Source: Gemmatimonadota bacterium (GTDB taxonomy: Bacteria; Gemmatimonadota; Gemmatimonadetes; Longimicrobiales; Gaopeijiaceae). From it: a stretch of DNA of 64,000 bases. The stretch is taken from contig JAJDTB010000050.1 of NCBI GenBank assembly GCA_022827345.1, positions 104,479-168,478 on the forward strand, given 5' to 3'. Positions 54,334-61,812 of this stretch are shown here, in pieces. Both the position numbers and the translations under genes were made by a program. A model generated the notes under the pieces. The model was given only the letters and a program-made list of their open reading frames with translations, was not told the origin of the DNA and searched no databases. Numbering within the stretch: the first letter of the stretch is position 1; each line of letters starts with the position of its first letter.

Positions 54334-55424
54334 CGAGATTGCTGTTTCCGAGGCTCGGCGTCGCCTTGGTAGCGGCAGCCCTGTCCGCTTGCGCCCAGCC
54401 ATCCCCCGGCCCGCCACCACCCCAGCCCCCCGTCCCCGCCTGCTACGACCGAGCCACCCAGCCCCAGACCGCCATCGTCGACAGCCACCTCCACTTCCGC
54501 CCCTTCGGCGGCCCGCCCGTCCCCTTCGACGAGGTCATGGGATACCTGCGCGCGACCGGCGTGCGCTACGTCAACGTCTACGGCATCGGACAAACGCTCC
54601 CGGTGGATTCTCCGTGCACCTACTACCTTGACTGCCCGGGCACCCCGGTCGTGCCGACGCTGAAGAACGACTTCGCCAACGCGACAAGCTTGCTGGCCAA
54701 TCCGCCCGAAGGCGTCCACGCGACCCTTGCAATGACCTTCCCCGACCTGTCGCGGCCCGAATCGGTCGTGGAAGGCATCGAGCTGCTCGATCGGGAGTTT
54801 CCGGGGATGTTCCGCTGGATGGGCGAGGTGAACCTGGTCAAGCAGGCGAAATTCGGGAACCTGCACGAACCGGTGCCGCTCGAAACGATCGCCGAGTGGG
54901 CGCCCTTCATGGAAATCCTTCGCCGGCGTGCAATCCCGATCGCCATTCACTCCGATCTCGGCAACGACGAGGACCCCACCCTCTACCTCCCCCTCATGCG
55001 GGAAGTCCTCGACCGCTACCCCGACAACCGCATCGTGTGGATGCACATGGGGCTGTCGCTGGAACTGACCACGCTGCCCGCGGCCGACCACATCGCGCTG
55101 ATGTCGTCGATGCTGGACCGGCATCCGAACCTGATGCTCGACATCACCTGGCGGATCATCGACGACAACTACTTCTCGCGCGCCGACTACCAGCCGCTAT
55201 ACGTCGCCTTCCTGAACGAGTACTCGGATCGAATCCTGCCGGGGACGGATTTCCTGGCGTCGTCGAACAAGGATTTCGACGTGTACAAGGGGGAGCTGGA
55301 GGTTACGAGCCGGATATTGCAGTTCGTGGATGACGAGGCGTTCCGCAACATCGCGCTGGGCGAGAACTACTTCCGGCTGCTGGGGTTGGAGGATGAGGCG
55401 CCGGCGGTGTGTGCTACCTCGTAG
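54327..55424 (+). CDS. lipoprotein TIM-barrel amidohydrolase
   Basis: 365 aa from GTG 54327, preceded by GGGGAAAGAA. The lipoprotein signal is clear (LGVALVAAALSAC, then a Pro-rich linker). The amidohydrolase-2-like barrel has AIVDSHLHFRPF with the HxH pair, MGEVNLVKQAKFGN, IPIAIHSDLGND, NRIVWMHMGL and RILPGTDFLASS with the terminal Asp. Members decarboxylate or hydrolyse aromatic or lactone substrates, and some are quorum-lactonases. The GTG lies inside the MazE remnant. It ends convergent with, and overlapping by 11 bp, the next gene. Confidence 0.88.
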   Translation: MVARLLFPRLGVALVAAALSACAQPSPGPPPPQPPVPACYDRATQPQTAIVDSHLHFRPFGGPPVPFDEVMGYLRATGVRYVNVYGIGQTLPVDSPCTYYLDCPGTPVVPTLKNDFANATSLLANPPEGVHATLAMTFPDLSRPESVVEGIELLDREFPGMFRWMGEVNLVKQAKFGNLHEPVPLETIAEWAPFMEILRRRAIPIAIHSDLGNDEDPTLYLPLMREVLDRYPDNRIVWMHMGLSLELTTLPAADHIALMSSMLDRHPNLMLDITWRIIDDNYFSRADYQPLYVAFLNEYSDRILPGTDFLASSNKDFDVYKGELEVTSRILQFVDDEAFRNIALGENYFRLLGLEDEAPAVCATS

Positions 55425-55782
55425 TCACGTCTATCACACCGGCCATGAACCCCGTACCCCACCGGGTCGTCGCGTCGGTCGCGTCGATGTACCGCAGCTC
55501 CGTGACCATCTCGGGACGGAAAGTCCGCAGTTCTTCAAGACCTCCCCGAACCGATCCGTTGACGAACACCTGAGGCGTTCGGCCCGACCGCTGCGTGAGC
55601 CAGGCCGGGCGGAGCAGCCGGATCGCCTCGTAGATGTCATCGGCGGGAACGCCCTGCAGCTCCCCCGTGCCTATGACGTAGGCATCCCGGTTGCCGCCGC
55701 CTCCGGAGCGCGCCGGATAGCAGGCCGAAGCAACGAGAACGACGAGCAAGAGGGACATCAGTCCCGTATTTCGTGCATGCAT
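55414..55782 (-). CDS. lipoprotein with TonB-plug-like C-terminal motif
   Basis: 122 aa. Lipoprotein signal MSLLLVVLVASACYP. Middle: DDIYEAIRLLRPAWLTQ, then PQVFVNGSVRGGLEELRTF and MVTELRYIDATDATTRWGTGFMAGVIDVTTR. The last segment imitates the end of a TonB-receptor plug (hxxaxxA-tryGtGaxxGvIxIxT), with no barrel attached. A paralog lies next to it at 55819-56214 and both follow a SusD gene. The function is unknown; a soluble partner of an outer-membrane receptor is one possibility. Confidence 0.7.
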   Translation of the reverse strand: MHARNTGLMSLLLVVLVASACYPARSGGGGNRDAYVIGTGELQGVPADDIYEAIRLLRPAWLTQRSGRTPQVFVNGSVRGGLEELRTFRPEMVTELRYIDATDATTRWGTGFMAGVIDVTTR

Positions 55783-55818
55783 GATCTGTATGTTCCTTGG
55801 CAGTTGAGGCGACCCCGG

Positions 55819-56214
55819 TCAGCGCTCGAGGGTGATTAGAATCGCCCCGTTCACGTAGCCCGTGCCGAAGCGCGTGGACGCGTCGGGACCGTTCAGGAAA
55901 CGCATCTCCCGGACCTCGGAGGCGTCGATCTCTTCCAGCGTCGCGAGGCTCTGCAGGGGGACGCCGTTCAGGTGGACCCTGGGTTGGGTGCTGCTTCCCC
56001 CTACCGCGACGGCGGGCCTGGTTCCGGGCCGCAGCCAGGCGGGCCGAAGGCGGCGAATCGCATCGAGGGCGTTGTAGTCGGACAGTTCCTGTAGCTCCCA
56101 GTTCCCGATCAGGTCGGGACTCGCGCCGGAGCCGGAGGTGGCCCGGCCGGGATAGCACGCGCCCGGGAGCAGAACGATACACAGCAGCATTGCACCAGCC
56201 CGGTGACGCTGCAT
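55819..56214 (-). CDS. lipoprotein with TonB-plug-like C-terminal motif (paralog)
   Basis: 131 aa from ATG 56214, behind AGGAGG. Lipoprotein signal MLLCIVLLPGACYP. It shares with its neighbour the ALDAIRRLRPAWL block and the plug-like end (EVREMRFLNGPDASTRFGTGYVNGAILITLER). The start of the frame farther upstream is not favoured, since the signal begins at 56214. It lies 46 bp after the SusD gene in the same orientation, so the order SusC-SusD-plug lipoprotein-plug lipoprotein looks like one operon. Confidence 0.72.
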   Translation of the reverse strand: MQRHRAGAMLLCIVLLPGACYPGRATSGSGASPDLIGNWELQELSDYNALDAIRRLRPAWLRPGTRPAVAVGGSSTQPRVHLNGVPLQSLATLEEIDASEVREMRFLNGPDASTRFGTGYVNGAILITLER

Positions 56215-56260
56215 CCAGTCCTCCTCTTCCTTGTCAGGCGGCCGCCGTGGACGACGCGTG

Positions 56261-57775
56261 TCAACCACCCACCCCGGGGCAGGTGAAATCGGAATTCGCG
56301 TCGCACTCGATGTCGGCTATGGGCATGCAATACGCCACCCGGGACGGTCCGTTCTCGGCCCTGACCCGAGGGTTGACGATATGTCCCTCGGCGATGTACG
56401 GGTGCTGCCAGCGCCTCATGTCTGCAAAGCGCCGGCCCTCGAGATGCATCAGCGTATAGCGCTCCCCGTCCAGGATCGACCATCCGTCATCCAGGGCGTT
56501 GGGGTACTCCAGAGCTCCGGCGGTCGCGGGTGTCTGGATCGGATCCATGCCGTACACGGCGCGTCCCCGGTTCACCAGACTCGCGAACATCCCCAGGTTG
56601 CCGTCCATCAGTGCCTTCTCGGCTCGGATCAGGAGCATCTCGGTGCCCCGCACCATCGGGAAGTCGGCATCCTCGCCGGTCTCACCGCCCGGCCGCGTGA
56701 GCAGGCCCTCGTTCTCGGACTTGAGCGAGGAGTACAGCGGCATCCGATTGCTCTCGGCCCGGTACTCGCCTCCGTAACCCGTGAAACGGTCGCACAGACC
56801 CGTGTCGCGGATGTCCCCCCGGGATCCGTGGCTCGTCCGCAACGTATCGGACCGCCATTCGCCGCACTTGATCCAGGGGGCCCTGGGGTCGTCAGCGAAG
56901 ACCCGGTGCAACGGCGTGTTCCAGAGCGTGAAGTCGTCGTTCTGAAAGGACACGTCGAACCAGCCGTTGTCCTCCACCTCGGGATCGGAGTGGCTGTACA
57001 GGATGAAATCGTCGGGCACCTTCGAGGCGTGCTCCACGGCCAGATCCCAATCGCTCATCAACATCGCCGCCTGAGCGATGCCGCCGTGGGCGGCGTACAT
57101 GAGCTTGAGCGGGTCGAAGATCCGCGAGTCCCCGTCGGGGATGGGCGCATTTGCCGCCACGGCGGCCTCGGCCACGGCGAGCGCGTTCTGCATGGCGTTC
57201 ACCGACCGCCTCATGATGGAGTCGGTGTCCACCGTCCGGGAGGGGTCGTAGTGGTCGTTGGGACCCATCAATGCCCCCGCGCCCGGGCCGTAGTTGAAGA
57301 CGGACTCACAGAACATCTCGCCCATCATGCGCTCGGCCCACCCGGAGATGATCCAGGAACGCGCGGTGAGGGGGTGATTGGAGATCCCCTCTTCCTCGAA
57401 GACGCGGGTGGTGACGTCCACCCCGTAGTAGCCCGCCCACGCGGCCTCGTGAAGTTGCGTCCACGGGAAGTTCCCGGGGCGATCCGAGTAGTTGCGGTAC
57501 TCAAGAATCTCTTCGCCGCTGGAGCTGGTGCCGTCGTTGTTGAAGTCGTCGGTGGCGGAGCCGGTGAACCACCAGACGCCGCTGAAATCACGCATGCTGT
57601 CGTGGAGTTCGGAATTGATCCCCCGCACGAAGGCGACCATCAGGTTGGGATCTTCGATGTCGTCCTCGATGATCACGCCCTGGAGTTCGGTTTCGACGCA
57701 CCCGGCCGCCGCCAGCGCAGCAATGACGCCCATGAGTCCGGGGATCGAGCTTGTTCTTCTCTGTGTGTTCTTCAT
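56261..57775 (-). CDS. SusD/RagB-family nutrient-binding lipoprotein
   Basis: 504 aa from ATG 57775 behind AAGGAG. Lipoprotein signal GLMGVIAALAAAGC. Helical SusD features are SWIISGWAERMMGEMFCESVF, LKLMYAAHGGIAQAAMLMSDWDLAVEHASKVPDDF, VRGTEMLLIRAEKALMDGNLGMFASLVNRGRAVYG and the C-terminal ERYTLMHLEGRRFADMRRWQHPYI. It should pair with a SusC barrel, but the adjacent susC is reduced to its 3' end. It is intact, so it is either expressed from a new promoter or now unused. Confidence 0.9.
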   Translation of the reverse strand: MKNTQRRTSSIPGLMGVIAALAAAGCVETELQGVIIEDDIEDPNLMVAFVRGINSELHDSMRDFSGVWWFTGSATDDFNNDGTSSSGEEILEYRNYSDRPGNFPWTQLHEAAWAGYYGVDVTTRVFEEEGISNHPLTARSWIISGWAERMMGEMFCESVFNYGPGAGALMGPNDHYDPSRTVDTDSIMRRSVNAMQNALAVAEAAVAANAPIPDGDSRIFDPLKLMYAAHGGIAQAAMLMSDWDLAVEHASKVPDDFILYSHSDPEVEDNGWFDVSFQNDDFTLWNTPLHRVFADDPRAPWIKCGEWRSDTLRTSHGSRGDIRDTGLCDRFTGYGGEYRAESNRMPLYSSLKSENEGLLTRPGGETGEDADFPMVRGTEMLLIRAEKALMDGNLGMFASLVNRGRAVYGMDPIQTPATAGALEYPNALDDGWSILDGERYTLMHLEGRRFADMRRWQHPYIAEGHIVNPRVRAENGPSRVAYCMPIADIECDANSDFTCPGVGG

Positions 57776-57795
57776 GGAAGTGCTCCTTGGCCCGG

Positions 57796-58256
57796 TCAGA
57801 AATTGACGCGCAGGTTGAACGAGAATTGCCTGGCTGGGGGCAGGATGTATCCGTTGCCCCGCGCCGTCTGCTGGGCGGGCCTGAGCAGCCCGTCCGGGTA
57901 AAGACCCGAGAATCTGGTGAACGTGAGCAGGTTCGTCGCGCGGAGCTGGATCGTGGCCCCCGTGAATCCGCCTCGCAGCCATTCCCGCGGCACCCGGTAC
58001 GAAAGGCTGACCGCCTGGAGCCGGAAGTAGTCCGCCGGCTCCATCCAGTCTTCGTTGTCGGATTCGTTTTCCCAACATCGTCCGATCTCCTTGGCCGTAA
58101 ACATGGAATACATGCTCGGATCCTCAGCCTCCACACCGGCCTTTACCGCGTTGTTGATGGGCCAGCATTCGCCGTCGTGCACGGATACCGTTGTGAGGGT
58201 TGACGTTATGGAATCGGGTGGCGCGATTCCCGCCAATCCGTTCCCGCCGGTTGGAT
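57796..58256 (-). pseudogene. 3' end of a SusC-type receptor, truncated by the mobile element
   Basis: About 150 codons match the C-terminus of SusC barrels: DNEDWMEPADYFRLQAVSLSYRVP, TGATIQLRATNLLTFTRFSGLYPDG, and the terminal FSFNLRVNF. The 981-aa receptor at 33006-35951 ends the same way (MRPSDFFKVRTVSASFLIPDG through SLRANF). The homology stops near 58256, where the integrase gene begins, and the rest of the barrel, plug and signal are absent. The frame continues open into the integrase, but that is antisense sequence. The missing 5' part may lie beyond the right end of the window. Confidence 0.8.
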
Positions 58257-59420
58257 TCAGGCCCGAGGCTGCGGCCTGCGGCGGCTTCGGATCGCCTGCC
58301 TGAGTTGCGCCTCGTCGGGCTGCTGATAGCAGCGGAGCACGGTCTTGGCCGCCTTCCAGCCTCCGAGTTCGCAGAGCACCTTGAGCGGCAGGTCCATGAG
58401 GTCGCTCGCAAACTTGCGCCTGAGCGAGTGCCAGCCCCTGCCGCGCTTCGGTTCGAGTCCCGCGAGCCGCTCCGCCCGCTTCCACAAGAAACGGGCCTGA
58501 GGGAAGCCCATGCACTCCGAGGGATTCACGGTCGCGGGCAGCACCGGACCGTTGTCGCTCCCGAGGTTCATCCGTCGCGCCTCCTCCAAGACAGCGACCG
58601 CCTCGTCAGTCAGCGGCGTGGCGTGTTCGTAGCCGGTCTTCTCATGCTCCGCCCGCCACCGCACCGTCTCACCCTCAAGGTCGATATCCCCCCACCTGAG
58701 GTTGCAGATCGCGCCGATCCGGTGTCCCGTTTCGTGCGCGAGCACGAGGGCGACGTAGAACCGCCAATCGACCTGCCGCGAGACCCCGAGAAGGGCTTGG
58801 TACTCCTTCTCGGTGAGAACGACCCGGTTGGGGTTCTTCTCGACGGGCTTCCTGAGGCCCTTGAGCGGGTTCCTGTCGAGGAGCAGGCGGCCCTCTTCGT
58901 CCCTCGACCGCGCCGCCCAGTTGAGCACCGCCATCAGGAACGTCAGGTCGTGCTCGACGGTCCGGTCGGAAACCGGCCTTCCACTGGGGCCGACCGTGCC
59001 CGCGCGGCGCTCCCGGATGAAGCGGTCCCAGTCCCGCTGTGACAGGGTTTCGGGTCTTCGGTCCCTGCCGAAGAACTTGAGGAACATCGCCAACACGACC
59101 CCGTCGCGCCGCCGAGATTGCCGCCGCTTCGTGGGCGTCACCTCCTCACCGTAGATGTCAAAAAGCTTCTCCAAGGTGAGCGGCTCGGGCTCGGCTTCCT
59201 TCTTGCCGTTGGGCGTGTCGATGAAGCCTGCGGCGAACTGATCCGCCTGCTTCTTCGCCCTCGCCCAGTCGCGGTGTCCGAGCGACCGGGTGAGCCTGCG
59301 CCCGTCCTCGCGCCACTCCACTTGGAACAGGCCGGTTTTCGGGTCCGGGAACACCCTGACCCGGTTCCGGCCCCATTCTCCGGCGCCGTAGGAGCGCCGG
59401 CTTCGTTTCGTGCGTGCCAT
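58257..59420 (-). CDS. tyrosine recombinase/integrase
   Basis: 387 aa from ATG 59420. N-terminal SAM-like arm domain and core-binding domain (SLGHRDWARAKKQADQFAAG; SQRDWDRFIRERR). Catalytic domain: R234 (ETGHRIGAICNLRW), K261 (AEHEKTGYEH), H331 and R334 (WHSLRRKFASD), W355 in the second His/Trp position (ELGGWKAAKT) and nucleophile Y365 (LRCYQQPDE). The set is complete, so activity is likely. Its 3' end sits at the broken susC, the usual arrangement where the integrase is next to the attachment site. Transcription from it runs into the susC remnant and on towards susD. Confidence 0.95.
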   Translation of the reverse strand: MARTKRSRRSYGAGEWGRNRVRVFPDPKTGLFQVEWREDGRRLTRSLGHRDWARAKKQADQFAAGFIDTPNGKKEAEPEPLTLEKLFDIYGEEVTPTKRRQSRRRDGVVLAMFLKFFGRDRRPETLSQRDWDRFIRERRAGTVGPSGRPVSDRTVEHDLTFLMAVLNWAARSRDEEGRLLLDRNPLKGLRKPVEKNPNRVVLTEKEYQALLGVSRQVDWRFYVALVLAHETGHRIGAICNLRWGDIDLEGETVRWRAEHEKTGYEHATPLTDEAVAVLEEARRMNLGSDNGPVLPATVNPSECMGFPQARFLWKRAERLAGLEPKRGRGWHSLRRKFASDLMDLPLKVLCELGGWKAAKTVLRCYQQPDEAQLRQAIRSRRRPQPRA

Positions 59421-59598
59421 CGTTCGATTCCTCTCGATTGATGGACTGCACGATCTGCGCGTTTGAAACTTCGCGCAGGGCTGGCCCGTCGTCCAGAGCT
59501 GGCGGTCCGGCCGGCTCTGGCGCGGGCGCGCCACGGGGGCGCTGATTTCTGCGGTTTGTGGAGGAGCCAGATGTGTTTCCGTTGCACGGAAACTCTGG

Positions 59599-59615
59599 CC
59601 GGGGGATGCCCCCGG
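59599..59615. other. candidate origin of transfer hairpin
   Basis: A perfect palindrome CCGGGGG-ATG-CCCCCGG lies 47 bp before the mobC start, in the 241-bp gap between the divergent integrase and mobilization genes. Origins of transfer of MOBP elements usually lie just upstream of mobC beside an inverted repeat. The nick site is not identified. Confidence 0.4.
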
Positions 59616-59661
59616 ACCCCCGAAACGACATCCCGCGCGCCACCAAAGGAGGCCGCCCGAC

Positions 59662-60006
59662 ATGGCCCGTCCCCGGAAGCTCGAGGCCGAACGCAGGAGC
59701 CGCACGATCGGGGTGCGCGTCACGACCGCGGAGGCCGCGGAGATCGCCGAGCGGGCCGGGGCGGCCCGCATGACGAGGGGCGGCTACATGCGCCGCAGGG
59801 CGCTGGGGCAGCCGGTCCGCGAGGCGGCCGTTCTCCGTCTCGGCGCGGCCGAGCGGGTCGAACTCCACCGGATCGGCGTGAACCTGAACCAGATCGCCCG
59901 AGCGCTGAACTCCGGGGCCTCGGCGCCGGACGGGACGCTGGAGGCGGTCGAGCGGGTGCGCAAGCTCACGTCCGATCTGCTGAGCGGCAAGGGGTTGGAC
60001 CGATGA
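59662..60006 (+). CDS. mobC: MobC-like relaxosome accessory protein
   Basis: 114 aa from ATG 59662 behind AAAGGAGG. A basic, arm-like N-terminus (RPRKLEAERRSRTIGVRVTTAEAAEIAERAGAARMTRGGYMRRRALG) is typical of ribbon-helix-helix MobC/MbeC proteins; the C-terminal half LHRIGVNLNQIARALNSG is the conserved MobC block. It would bind the transfer origin and aid the relaxase. Its stop overlaps the relaxase start as ATGA, so the two are translationally coupled. Confidence 0.9.
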   Translation: MARPRKLEAERRSRTIGVRVTTAEAAEIAERAGAARMTRGGYMRRRALGQPVREAAVLRLGAAERVELHRIGVNLNQIARALNSGASAPDGTLEAVERVRKLTSDLLSGKGLDR

Positions 60007-61205
60007 TCCCGAAGATCAACGGGCTGGGGCGCTCGTTCGCCGGGGTCGCGGCGTACTGCCTGCACGACGCCCCGGAGCCGGACGATCGCCGTCCGAGGAC
60101 ATCGGAGCGGGTCGGGTGGGCCGACACCCGCAACCTCGCGACGTTCCGACCGGAGCGGGCCGCGCGGCTGATGGCCGCGACCGCGAGGGCTGCCCCCGAC
60201 CTCAAGCGGCTGGCGGGCGTGGCGCGGGGGGGCCGGAAGCTGGCGAAGCCGGTCCTGCACTACTCGCTCAGCTGGGCGAGGGACGAGACGCCCGGCAAGG
60301 GGGAGATGAGCCGTGCGGTGGACGAGAGCCTGGAGGCGCTGGGGCTGGAGGGCCACGAGGCGCTGATCGTGGCGCACGAGGACACGCGGCACCCGCATGT
60401 CCACGTCATCGCCAACCGTGTCGATCCGGAGACCGGGAAGGCGGCGACGCTGGGCAACAGCAAGCTCCGGCTGTCGCGCTGGGCCGAGGGCTACGAGCGG
60501 GAACAGGGCCGCATCCGGTGCGAGCGGCGGGTCGAGAACAACGAGCGGCGGCGGGCGGGCCGGGAAGTGGTTCGCGGTCCGTCGGATCGGCCTCGCCACT
60601 GGGCGCGCGTCCGCCGCGAGGGGATGCAGCCCGGGCGGGCGCGGCGGGCGAGGAAGCCGCGCCGCGAGGATCGGATCGACCTGGAGGCATGGCGGCGCCT
60701 TGAGGCGGAGGCTTGGGAGAAGGTCGAGGACGGGCGCGAGTGGAGCTTCGGGCACCTTGAGACCCGGGCGCGGAAGGAATGGGCCGAGCTGCACAAGCGG
60801 CAAGAAGAAACGCGGCAGAAGCTCGACCGGGAGAGCCGCACCGTGCTCGGGCGGCTGCGGGTCTGGCGGATCGAGCGTTCCTTGCGGGAACTGGTCGGTG
60901 CGGTCCGGGGGCGGCAGGATCTGGTCGAGGGCTGGCGCGAAGATCTCGCCCGGTCTCACAGGGACGAGCGGGCCGAGTTGGGCAAGGCACACGGCGAGCA
61001 CGCCCGCGAAATCGAGCGCCGTGTGCGCAAGCTCTATCGAATGGATCTGGTGTTCGCGGAGCGGCGCGCATGGGCGGTGCGGGAGACGATGAGGGAGCGC
61101 CAAGAGGCGAGGGAGCGGGAGAGCCGCCCGCGCATCGTCATCCCCATTCCCCGGCCGCCCCGGCCCGGAGGCCCCGAGCGTGGCGGGGGAGGGTTCGAGC
61201 GATGA
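60003..61205 (+). CDS. MOBP-type relaxase/mobilization nuclease
   Basis: 400 aa. Motif III is HPHVH (H130, H132, H134) in EDTRHPHVHVIANRV, which coordinates the metal. Motif I is probably RSFAGVAAYCLHD with Y18 as the nicking tyrosine. LHYSLSWARDE is another family block. The C-terminal half is highly charged and coiled (KRQEETRQKLDRESR, RERQEARERESRPRI) and ends in a Pro/Gly-rich tail. Relaxases nick the transfer origin and stay bound to the 5' end. It is somewhat short beside full conjugative relaxases, which fits a mobilizable element. Confidence 0.93.
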   Translation: MIPKINGLGRSFAGVAAYCLHDAPEPDDRRPRTSERVGWADTRNLATFRPERAARLMAATARAAPDLKRLAGVARGGRKLAKPVLHYSLSWARDETPGKGEMSRAVDESLEALGLEGHEALIVAHEDTRHPHVHVIANRVDPETGKAATLGNSKLRLSRWAEGYEREQGRIRCERRVENNERRRAGREVVRGPSDRPRHWARVRREGMQPGRARRARKPRREDRIDLEAWRRLEAEAWEKVEDGREWSFGHLETRARKEWAELHKRQEETRQKLDRESRTVLGRLRVWRIERSLRELVGAVRGRQDLVEGWREDLARSHRDERAELGKAHGEHAREIERRVRKLYRMDLVFAERRAWAVRETMRERQEARERESRPRIVIPIPRPPRPGGPERGGGGFER

Positions 61206-61692
61206 GCCTCGATGTCGGCGTCGCGATGTGACGCCGCCATGCAGTGAGGCGGAGGCGCCGAAACACACCGGAACCGATCTTCCGTCGTCCAGTCCGCCGG
61301 CAACGTCTCGGAAGAGGGAGATCGAGGCGCGACCGCTGAGATCGCGATCCACGGCGGGAAGGGAGTGACGCTGCCGGCCGGCCGCTTCCCCGAAGTGCCG
61401 GAGACCTCGGGAAGGACCGCTTGACGGACGGGCCTCGACGAGAGCCGATGCGGCATGCGTGCCGTGTCGGTGTTCCGCCACCGCACCTCCGAGCGATGGA
61501 CGCGATGGCGCGCCGCGCCGCGGCAGTTTTACATTCGATTGCAGGCCCCACCCTTTCCGACGACGAAGCGGGACAGGCCCGCGCGGGAGGAATCGGCGAA
61601 AGGGAATCCAACGCGGGCGGGAGCCGCGCGAAACCGGGGCGGTTCAGCAAAAGGGACTTGACAAAGCGATGAGCCTCTCATTCGTCCTCTTG
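61206..61692. other. intergenic stretch after the relaxase gene
   Basis: About 490 bp with no gene I can support. Short open frames exist on both strands but show no recognisable protein and no ribosome site. It may hold the right end of the element; no inverted or direct copy of the left boundary was found with confidence. GAATCCAAC with GCGGGA close by (61607-61625) resembles the inverse of 58240-58258, but too briefly to call. Confidence 0.5.
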
Positions 61693-61780
61693 CGAAGGCC
61701 CGAAGGCCCGAAGGCCCGAAGGCCCGAAGGCCCGAAGGCCCGAAGGCCCGAAGGCCCGAAGGCCCGAAGGCCCGAAGGCC
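61693..61780. repeat. CGAAGGCC tandem repeat, 11 perfect copies
   Basis: The 8-bp unit CGAAGGCC is repeated 11 times without error (88 bp), then CGAAGGG. It ends 32 bp before the start codon of the Ig-repeat protein gene. Perfect copies of a unit not divisible by three are a mark of slipped-strand variability. A short frame 61669-61797 reads through it as an RRPEGPKA repeat and stops just afterwards. Confidence 0.95.
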
Positions 61781-61812
61781 CGAAGGGCCCGTCCTGATTG
61801 GGCGGTCCGGGG

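Larger units (their letters stand above)
58257..61205. mobile_element. integrative mobilizable element (integrase, MobC, relaxase); right end undefined
   Basis: The element has a tyrosine integrase at one end, a MobC-like protein and a relaxase, and it abuts a truncated susC gene. It lacks visible type IV secretion genes, so it would rely on a helper for transfer. The left boundary is near 58256. The right boundary could be anywhere after 61205, and the tandem array and large repeat protein could be cargo. No direct repeat att site was found by eye. Confidence 0.75.

Noticed and set aside
58240..61625. Terminal inverted repeats or att sites built on GAATCCAAC and GCGGGA at both ends
   Set aside because: The match is about 15 bases with a gap and is inverted, while tyrosine-recombinase att sites should be direct repeats. 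Chance is likely in GC-rich DNA.
61693..61780. CRISPR array
   Set aside because: The 8-bp units touch each other with no spacers, and no cas gene is present.
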